A stretch of 46,265 nucleotides of DNA, taken from NCBI RefSeq assembly GCF_019710745.1, contig NZ_JAHKJW010000050.1, positions 13,233 through 59,497 on the forward strand. The letters run 5' to 3'. Below the pieces are notes generated by a model that was not told the origin of the DNA, ran no database searches, and worked only from the letters and a program-made list of their open reading frames with translations. This stretch comes from Streptomyces beigongshangae. GTDB taxonomy: Bacteria; Actinomycetota; Actinomycetes; Streptomycetales; Streptomycetaceae. Position 1 is the stretch's first letter; the number at the start of each line of letters is the position of its first letter. The translations under genes and the position numbers were made by a program. Shown here piece after piece: positions 1 through 6,110 of the stretch.

Positions 1-996
1 CGAACAGCCGCCGGTGTAGGGGGAGTAGGTGAAGACCGGCTCGGTGTACTCCTCCCCGGGCGGGCAGACGCCGTCGGCGAATCGCTCCAGTCCCTCGTAA
101 CAGGACCAGCCGAGGTTCGCGCCTCCCCGGCCGGGCGCGAGGTGGTCGATCTCCTCCCACCGCCCCTGGCCGACGTCTCCGATCCACAGCGAACCGTCGG
201 CGCTGTCGAAGGAGAACCGCCACGGGTTGCGCAGGCCGTACAGCCAGATCTCCGCACGGGCGCCGGGGGTGTCCACGAAGGGGTTGTCGTCGGGGACGCA
301 GTAGGGGAGGGGGCCGCAGGCGCGGCCGACGTCGATCCGCAGGATCTTGCCCAGCAGGGTGTCCAGCCGCTGCCCGGCGCGCAGGGGGTCCGCGGACCCG
401 CCGCCGTCGCCGATGCTCCAGTACAGGTTGCCGTCGGGACCGAAGGCGAGCTGGCCGCCGTTGTGGTTGCTGAACTCGGCGTGCTCCTGGGCGAGCAGGA
501 CCTCCAGGCGCTTGTCGTCGAGGCGGTAGCGGGCGAGCGTGACGGCTCCGGCGGGCGGTGCCGTGTACGCCAGGTACAGCTCCTGGCTGTCGGCGAAGTC
601 GGGGGCGAGGGCGATGCCGAGCAGTCCGCGTTCGTTGCCCGATTCGTCGACGGACGCGGTGATGTCCAGCAGCGGGGTGCGCTCCAGGCCGGTGTCCGGA
701 TGGTAGACGCGGACGGTGCCGGACTTCTCGGTGATGAACAGCCGGTCCGATCCGTCGTCCGGGGCGACGAGCGCGGTGGGCCTGCGCAGTCCGGAGGCGA
801 CCTGGGTCGTGGTGGCGCTGAGCGAGGGCAGGGGTACGGTCGGCGCGGCCTCCCGCGCCCCCGTCCGTTGCGCGGGAGCGTGCGTCGAGGTGGGGGGACC
901 CGCCCCGGGACCGGGTGCCGCGGTGGCGGGCAGGGCGGTCGGGGCGGTCAGCAGGAGGGCCAGCAGAACTGGCCCGGTCCAACGGTGTCGGAACAT
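1..996 (-). CDS. PQQ-dependent sugar dehydrogenase (GSDH/AA12-like), 3' end outside window
   Basis: The gene reads leftward off the window, so only the first 332 codons are seen. Residues 1-27 form a Sec signal peptide, giving a secreted protein. The mature part reads as the six-bladed propeller of soluble glucose/sorbosone dehydrogenases: FITEKSGTVRVY, NERGLLGIAL, SNHNGGQLAFGPDGNLYWS with the conserved His, a GLRNPWRFSFD motif and a GANLGWSCYEG motif. These enzymes oxidise sugars using PQQ. The ATG at 994-996 is preceded by a GGAG ribosome site about 6 bases away. The AA10 LPMO gene lies 203 bp upstream on the same strand, but a hairpin lies between them, so this gene may have its own promoter. 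Family confidence is high; the substrate is unknown. Confidence 0.88.
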   Translation of the reverse strand, partial: MFRHRWTGPVLLALLLTAPTALPATAAPGPGAGPPTSTHAPAQRTGAREAAPTVPLPSLSATTTQVASGLRRPTALVAPDDGSDRLFITEKSGTVRVYHPDTGLERTPLLDITASVDESGNERGLLGIALAPDFADSQELYLAYTAPPAGAVTLARYRLDDKRLEVLLAQEHAEFSNHNGGQLAFGPDGNLYWSIGDGGGSADPLRAGQRLDTLLGKILRIDVGRACGPLPYCVPDDNPFVDTPGARAEIWLYGLRNPWRFSFDSADGSLWIGDVGQGRWEEIDHLAPGRGGANLGWSCYEGLERFADGVCPPGEEYTEPVFTYSPYTGGCS

Positions 997-1144
997 GTCG
1001 GCTCCAGGGACGGGATCGCTCGTACGGCGACGGCGACGGCGGCGACGGCGGTGGCAGCGGCGGAGGTGGCGGCGGTGCTGCGGAGCGGCGGGTGCGCGGC
1101 CGGACCACGGCCGACGCGACCGGTCCGTGGACCCCGACGGACGC

Positions 1145-1180
1145 CGCCCCGCCGGACGGTGCGCCATGTCCGGTGGGGCG
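1145..1180 (-). terminator. Hairpin downstream of the LPMO gene
   Basis: Arms 1145-1157 and 1168-1180 form a 13-bp stem with one mismatch and a 10-base loop, about 20 bases after the LPMO stop codon. A U-tract is absent, as is usual in Streptomyces. Confidence 0.55.
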
Positions 1181-1199
1181 GTCCCGCCGATCCGTCGGG

Positions 1200-1871
1200 T
1201 CAGCGGAAGTTCACGTCACTGCACAGGAAGTAGGTCTGGTCCATGTGCGACGCCTGCCAGATCGTGTAGACGACATGGCGGCCGCTGTAACCGGACGTGC
1301 TCACGGGGACGTCGTAGTTCTGGCCGGGCGCGTACCGGCCGGTGCGCGCCACCAGCTGGAGGTCGTTCCAGGTCAGGGGCTGGGTGGTGGGGTCGAATCC
1401 CTGCCGGGTGACATAGACCAGCAAGTAGTCGGCACCGTGGCTGGCCTGGTCGTGCAGCCTGACGGTGAAGTTGCTGCCGATGTCCGTGGTCTTCCAGGCA
1501 CCCACGGCGTCCAGCGAGTTGTAGCGGCCGCCCTCGGTCCGGCCGCCGCTGCACAGCTGGCCGTTCGGGACGGTGGCCTGGAAGTTGCCGCCGGAACCGT
1601 TGCGGTAGAGACCGTTCCAGTTCCACATGCCGTTGGGGTCGGCCTGCCATGCCTGCCAGCACATGGGGTCCTGCTGGGCCATGGCGGGGTTCTGGAAGTC
1701 ACTGCCCCAGCGCAGCCAGCAACCGTAGTTGCGGGAGGCCGGATCGACGACCGAGCCATGGGCGGAGGCCGGGCTGCTCCAGGGGACGATGCCGAGCAGC
1801 GCGGCGACGAAGGCGGTCAGAACGAGCGTCAGTCGGCTCCGCATGCGTGTTGCATGCGCATGACAATCCAT
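1200..1871 (-). CDS. Secreted AA10 lytic polysaccharide monooxygenase
   Basis: 223 aa. A signal peptide ends in SSPASA, leaving His38 as the mature N-terminus (HGSVVDPASRNYGCW), the first ligand of the copper histidine brace. His145 (DQASHGADYLLVYVT) is the likely second. The rest is a single AA10 domain of usual size with no carbohydrate-binding module. LPMOs cleave chitin or cellulose oxidatively outside the cell. The ATG at 1871 has GAGGAG 9 bases upstream; the internal ATG at 1844 lacks a ribosome site. A 14-bp palindrome differing by one base from the CebR operator lies 58-71 bases upstream, which suggests control by cello-oligosaccharides, although the sequence alone does not separate chitin-active from cellulose-active enzymes. 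Confidence 0.95.
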   Translation of the reverse strand: MDCHAHATRMRSRLTLVLTAFVAALLGIVPWSSPASAHGSVVDPASRNYGCWLRWGSDFQNPAMAQQDPMCWQAWQADPNGMWNWNGLYRNGSGGNFQATVPNGQLCSGGRTEGGRYNSLDAVGAWKTTDIGSNFTVRLHDQASHGADYLLVYVTRQGFDPTTQPLTWNDLQLVARTGRYAPGQNYDVPVSTSGYSGRHVVYTIWQASHMDQTYFLCSDVNFR

Positions 1872-1928
1872 GACTCTTTTCTCCTCGGTGGGGGGAAGGT
1901 CTGACTCCTGGTGCGGGCGTCGACGGAA

Positions 1929-1942
1929 TGGGAGCGCTCCCG
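1929..1942. promoter_or_regulatory. CebR-like operator upstream of the LPMO gene
   Basis: TGGGAGCGCTCCCG matches the published Streptomyces CebR box TGGGAGCGCTCCCA at 13 of 14 positions. It lies 58 bases upstream of the LPMO start. CebR is a LacI-family repressor of cellulose-utilisation genes released by cello-oligosaccharides. No CebR gene is in this window, so regulation in trans is inferred. Confidence 0.75.
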
Positions 1943-2239
1943 CGATTCCAGGCTGCGCGCCCCGAAACGGAGCGGCAACGTTTGTTTGCGCCACTTTGAT
2001 GTCCGTGCGGCGCGATCGTCCGGCCGCGTGACGTACGGGCCCGGTGGATCGCGTGAGTGGCCCGGGGGTCCTCGTGGGCCTTGGTGCAGGTGGTTCCCCA
2101 GGGTGCGGGCGGCTCCGGCCGCGGTGATGGGCCGGTGGACGGGGTTGGCCGGAACGGGATGTCCCGGCCCCGGTTCCACCGGCGACTTGTGGGGGCGTCC
2201 GGGGTGCGGAGCGGTCCGGCCGGTGATGCGCATCGACAA

Positions 2240-2267
2240 GATACTTGCGTGTCGACAAGCAAGTGTC
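2240..2267. promoter_or_regulatory. 28-bp near-perfect palindrome before the alpha/beta hydrolase
   Basis: The arms GATACTTGC and GCAAGTGTC flank a TGTCGACA core centred between 2253 and 2254, with only two mismatched base pairs over 28 bp. It ends 13 bases before the ATG at 2281, so a bound regulator would block transcription start. The shape suits a MarR- or TetR-type dimer. No regulator gene lies next to it. Confidence 0.7.
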
Positions 2268-2280
2268 TAGGGTCGTGCTC

Positions 2281-3051
2281 ATGAGTCGTTCCGCTCCTCT
2301 CGTCCTCGTCCACGGAAACCCCGAAACCGCCGCGATCTGGAACCCGTTCCTCCGTCTGCTCGGCCGCGACGACGTCGTCACCCTGTCCCCGCCGGGCTTC
2401 GGAGCGCCGGTACCCCCGTCCTTCGACCCTTCGGTGCAGGCGTACCGCGAGTGGCTCGCGGCCCGCCTGGCGGTGTTCAGCCGGCCGGTGGATCTCGTCG
2501 GCCACGACTGGGGCGGTGTGCACGTGGCGCAGGTGGCGATGCACCACCCGCACCTGATCCGCAGCTGGGCGTCGGACGCTCTGGGCGTCCTCGCCCCCGG
2601 GTTCGTATGGCACTCCATGGCTCGGATCTGGCAGACGCCCGAAGCCGGGGAGGAGTCCGTGCGGCAGCTCTTCGGCGGGGACCTCGACCGTCGCAGGCAG
2701 GTCGTGGCGGGACTGGGGATCACCGGCGACGCCGGTGAGGCCGTCGCTGCCGCCATCGGTCCCGAGATGGGCCGGGCGGTCCTGTCCCTGCTGCGGTCGG
2801 CCGCACAGCCTGCCATGAGCCGGTTCGGCGAGGACCTCGGGAAAGCCCGGGCGGCACCGGGCCTCGCCCTGATCGCGGCGGAGGACACCGACCGCAGCAA
2901 CGGCACACCCGAGCAGCACCGCTGGGCGGCCGAACGCGCCGGCGCGCAGGCGGTGGTCCTCGACGGAGCCCCGCACTGGTGGCCGTCGGAGAACCCCGGA
3001 CCGGCCGCCGAGGCGCTGACGAGGTTCTGGCGGACCCTTGAGGACCAGTAA
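2281..3051 (+). CDS. Alpha/beta hydrolase, epoxide hydrolase/haloalkane dehalogenase type
   Basis: 256 aa, cytoplasmic. HGNPE (residues 11-15) is the oxyanion motif. GHDWGG gives Asp76 as the nucleophile, as in epoxide hydrolases and haloalkane dehalogenases and unlike Ser esterases. His232 in APHWWPSENPG is the likely catalytic base. Substrate unknown. I chose the ATG at 2281; an in-frame TTG at 2245 would put the start inside the palindrome. No clear ribosome site precedes 2281, so the transcript may be leaderless. The palindrome at 2240-2267 probably holds the operator. The gene is convergent with the Kelch gene, with a strong hairpin between them. Confidence 0.85.
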   Translation: MSRSAPLVLVHGNPETAAIWNPFLRLLGRDDVVTLSPPGFGAPVPPSFDPSVQAYREWLAARLAVFSRPVDLVGHDWGGVHVAQVAMHHPHLIRSWASDALGVLAPGFVWHSMARIWQTPEAGEESVRQLFGGDLDRRRQVVAGLGITGDAGEAVAAAIGPEMGRAVLSLLRSAAQPAMSRFGEDLGKARAAPGLALIAAEDTDRSNGTPEQHRWAAERAGAQAVVLDGAPHWWPSENPGPAAEALTRFWRTLEDQ

Positions 3052-3154
3052 TGAGAACCAGTAGCCCGTGAACCGGTCGGCCTCGGCGGAGGCCCCCACC
3101 CGGGCAGCCCTGCACCGGTGCACGACGGCGAGCCCTTCCGGTACGGACCGACCG

Positions 3155-3194
3155 CCGCCGGGCACCGCAGCCGACATGCCGCGGTGCCCGGCGG
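3155..3194. terminator. Bidirectional terminator between convergent genes
   Basis: A perfect 14-bp GC stem (3155-3168 with 3181-3194) and a 12-base loop sit between the 3' ends of the alpha/beta hydrolase and the Kelch gene. Confidence 0.75.
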
Positions 3195-3204
3195 GGTCCC
3201 GGTG

Positions 3205-4284
3205 TCACCGGGGGAGGGTCAGTTCCAGGGTGTCGGCACTCGCTCCCCCTCCGCAGCCGGGTGAACCGGCGACGAAGTACGCGCGGCCGCCGATCCGCGC
3301 CGCGCCGAACCCGTGACGGCTGCCCGGCAGTGCCGCGACGGCACTCCACCGCCCGGTTCTGGGGTCGTGGACGGTGACGTCGTCGAACGTCTCGGTGCTG
3401 CTCCCCGGCCTGCACTCGCCCCCCGCGTAGACGAGGCGCCCGTCGAGGACGACCGCCGCTCCGGCGGACCGGGCGGTGGGCAGCGGTGCCGCCCGGACCC
3501 AGTGCCGGCGGCGGACGTCGTACACGTCGTGGCGGGTGAGGTTGTCGTCGGTGTCCTCGACCCGGCCGCCCACGAGATGGATACGCTCACCGAGAACCGC
3601 CACGCCGGCGTGGTCCCTCCCCTCGGCCGGCAGAGGGGCCGCCGTGACGTAGGTGTTGCGCCGGGGGTCGAAGACGTGATGGGTGCGTACGACGCCGTAC
3701 CCCAGCGAGAACGGCGACCCTTCCGGGGTGACGACCCGGTGGGAGTCCCGCCCGCCGAGCAGGTGCAGCCGCCCGTCGACCGCCGCCACCCCGACCGATC
3801 CGAGGGCCACCGGCATGTCCGGGAGGCGCTCCCACACGTCGCGGCGCGGGTCGTAGACGTACGCGTCCCGCTGCGGATGCATGTGGACGGGACCGGTGAA
3901 CCCGCCGAAGGCGTACAGCCTGCCGTCCAGCGCGGCCACCCCGACATGGGTGAGCGGCCTGGGCAGCGGGGCGTGGCTCGACCACCGGTCCTGCCGGGGG
4001 TCGTAACCGTGCACCTCGGTGGTGGCCCACACCGGGGGTTCCTCGCCCCTCTGTGTGGTGCCGCCCACGACGTACAGCCGCCCGCCGACCGCGGCCACCC
4101 CGACCTCGGCCCGCTTGACCGGCAGCGGACTCCGCGCACGCCACGGCCCTCGGGCCGCCGGCCGTGCCGGGCGCTCCGTCGCCTCCGCCGGGGACTGCCG
4201 GGACAGGGCGGAGACCCCCGCCACCGCCAGCCCGCCGGACACCACGGCCTTGACGACATCGCGCCGCCGCCTGTCGAACTCCAT
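3205..4284 (-). CDS. Tat-exported Kelch-repeat beta-propeller protein
   Basis: 359 aa. The N-terminus has RRRRDVVK followed by a hydrophobic stretch and SPAEA, a plausible Tat signal. The body has about six Kelch blades, each with the form VAAVxGRLYxxGG followed by YDPRxxxW, for example VGVAAVGGRLYVVGG near residue 63 and VGVAALDGRLYAFGG near residue 113. Such propellers bind partners or, as in galactose oxidase, carry catalytic domains; here only the propeller is present, so no enzyme activity is claimed. The ATG at 4284 is preceded by AAAGGTGAG. The LysR gene starts 277 bp away in the opposite direction. Confidence 0.85.
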   Translation of the reverse strand: MEFDRRRRDVVKAVVSGGLAVAGVSALSRQSPAEATERPARPAARGPWRARSPLPVKRAEVGVAAVGGRLYVVGGTTQRGEEPPVWATTEVHGYDPRQDRWSSHAPLPRPLTHVGVAALDGRLYAFGGFTGPVHMHPQRDAYVYDPRRDVWERLPDMPVALGSVGVAAVDGRLHLLGGRDSHRVVTPEGSPFSLGYGVVRTHHVFDPRRNTYVTAAPLPAEGRDHAGVAVLGERIHLVGGRVEDTDDNLTRHDVYDVRRRHWVRAAPLPTARSAGAAVVLDGRLVYAGGECRPGSSTETFDDVTVHDPRTGRWSAVAALPGSRHGFGAARIGGRAYFVAGSPGCGGGASADTLELTLPR

Positions 4285-4535
4285 GGCTGCTCACCTTTCC
4301 TGTTCTTCTGTGCGGAGCACCGGGTACGGCGTCCGCCCTCGTGCGTCGCGCCGGCCGTCCGCCGACGGCACGGGAGCCGGCGCGTCCGGACACGGGCCGG
4401 CTCCGGACAAGGGCCGACTCCGGACGCGGGACAACGAGTCCGCTGTCCCGCACACCTGCCGGCGTCGACCCGGCATGTGGTGTCCCGATTCGACCGTCCG
4501 CCGGCACCACCCGTCCAAGACCGTTTGGGTCTCCC

Positions 4536-4554
4536 CGATACCCCGCGGGTATCG
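4536..4554. promoter_or_regulatory. Perfect 8-bp inverted repeat upstream of the LysR gene
   Basis: CGATACCC and GGGTATCG are separated by three bases and end 7 bases before the GTG start. The position fits an autoregulatory operator covering the start region. Confidence 0.65.
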
Positions 4555-4561
4555 TTGCAGT

Positions 4562-5413
4562 GTGGAGCTGCGGACCTTGCGCTATTTCGTGGCGGTCGCC
4601 GAGGAACTCCACTTCGGCCGGGCCGCCACCCGACTGCACATGAGCCAGCCGCCGCTGAGCCGGGCGATCAAGCAGCTGGAGACCGACGTCGGGGCCCTGC
4701 TGTTCACCCGCTCGGCTGCCGGCGTCACGCTCACCCCGGTGGGCACGGTGCTGCTCGACGAGGCACGGGCCCTGCTCGGCCATGCCGACCGCGTCCGGGT
4801 ACGCGTGAGCGCGGCGGCCGGCGCCGCCTCCCTCACCGTGGGCATCCTGGGGGACGCCACCGACCCGGGCGCGACCAGACTGGCCACCGCCTACCGCCGA
4901 CGGCACCCGGGCGTCGACATCCACATCCGCGACACCGATCTGACCGACCCGACGTGTGGACTGCGCGCCGGACTGGTCGATGTCGCCCTGACCCGGGCGC
5001 CGTTCGACGGGACCGCCCTGACGATGCGTGAGCTGCGGACCGATCCGGTCGGCGCGGTCCTGCGCGCCGACGATCCGCTGACCCGCCGCGAGCGGCTGCG
5101 GCTGGCCGACCTGGGCGACCGCCCCTGGTTCCGGTTCCCGCAGGGAACCGACCCCCTCTGGCAGTCGTACTGGAACGGCGGCAGGCCGCGTACGGGCCCG
5201 GTGGTGCGCGCTGTTCAGGAGTGCCTGCAGGCCGTGCTGTGGAACGGTACGGTCGGCCTGGCCCCGCTCGGGCACGACCTGCCCGCGGAGCTGGCCGTGG
5301 TACCGCTGATCGACATGGCACCGAGCCGAGTGGTGGTGGCCTGGAACGAAGGGGACACCAACCCGCTGATCCGGTCCTTCACGGAGATCGCGACGGCCGC
5401 GTACCGGCCCTGA
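4562..5413 (+). CDS. LysR-family transcriptional regulator
   Basis: 283 aa from a GTG start (VELRTLRYFVAVAEE). Residues 1-60 are the winged helix-turn-helix, with HFGRAATRLHMSQPPLSRAIKQLE as the recognition region; about residue 88 onward is the periplasmic-binding-type effector domain. The reading frame is open far upstream, but only this start gives the normal LysR N-terminus. No ribosome site is visible, so the transcript may be leaderless. A palindrome lies just before the start. It could control itself, the downstream VOC gene (112 bp away, same strand) or the divergent Kelch gene; the effector is unknown. Confidence 0.9.
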   Translation: MELRTLRYFVAVAEELHFGRAATRLHMSQPPLSRAIKQLETDVGALLFTRSAAGVTLTPVGTVLLDEARALLGHADRVRVRVSAAAGAASLTVGILGDATDPGATRLATAYRRRHPGVDIHIRDTDLTDPTCGLRAGLVDVALTRAPFDGTALTMRELRTDPVGAVLRADDPLTRRERLRLADLGDRPWFRFPQGTDPLWQSYWNGGRPRTGPVVRAVQECLQAVLWNGTVGLAPLGHDLPAELAVVPLIDMAPSRVVVAWNEGDTNPLIRSFTEIATAAYRP

Positions 5414-5525
5414 ACACCGCAGGGCCCGAATCCGGTGACCGCGGATGCCGAGAACGCGCCGTCGGCTCCGTCCCGGGAACTGCGGCGGCCGTCACCGGCC
5501 GCACGAGTCGGAAGGAGGAACCGGT

Positions 5526-5966
5526 ATGGCGATCGAGCGGATGGACAACGTCGGCATCGTCGTGGAGGACCTGGAGGCGGCCATCGCGTTCTTCGTGGAA
5601 CTCGGTATGGAGCTGGAAGGCAGGGCGCAGGTCGAGGGCCCCGTCGCCGACCGGTGCACCGGACTCGACGGCGTCCGCTGTGACATCGCGATGCTCCGCA
5701 CCCCCGACGGTCGCAGCCGGCTCGAACTGGCGAAGTACCGCAGCCCCGCGGCGACCGGCGCCGGACCGCGCGACCGGCCGCACAACATCGTGGGCACGCA
5801 CCGTGTCATGTTCGCCGTCGACGGCATCGAGGACACCGTCACCCGCCTGCGCCCCCACGGCGCCGAACTCCTCGGCGGAATCGCCCGCTTCGAGGACAGC
5901 CACCTGCTCTGCTACGTCCGCGGCCCGGAGGGAGTCATCGTCGGGCTGGCCGAGCGACTGCACTGA
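5526..5966 (+). CDS. VOC-superfamily protein (glyoxalase/bleomycin-resistance fold)
   Basis: 146 aa. It starts MERMDNVGIVVEDLEAAIAFF-like (MAIERMDNVGIVV), the usual first beta-alpha unit of the VOC fold, and ends YVRGPEGVIVGLAERL, the usual last unit. Metal-ligand positions are plausible (Asp/His near the start, Glu in RLELAKY) but not certain. Family members include metal-dependent isomerases, dioxygenases and drug-binding proteins, so the function is open. The ATG has GGAGGAA 6 bases upstream. The LysR gene is directly upstream on the same strand and may control it. Confidence 0.85.
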   Translation: MAIERMDNVGIVVEDLEAAIAFFVELGMELEGRAQVEGPVADRCTGLDGVRCDIAMLRTPDGRSRLELAKYRSPAATGAGPRDRPHNIVGTHRVMFAVDGIEDTVTRLRPHGAELLGGIARFEDSHLLCYVRGPEGVIVGLAERLH

Positions 5967-6110
5967 GAAGAGGGCGGAACCGGGCCCTCCGGCCGAACGG
6001 GACCGTCGGGTCCCGGAACAGGACCCGCCACCGGTTCCCGGGATCACAGCACGTCGCCACGCGACGGCGACTACGCTGACCGAGGCGGTTCACAGGCTTG
6101 GGGGCGTCGG

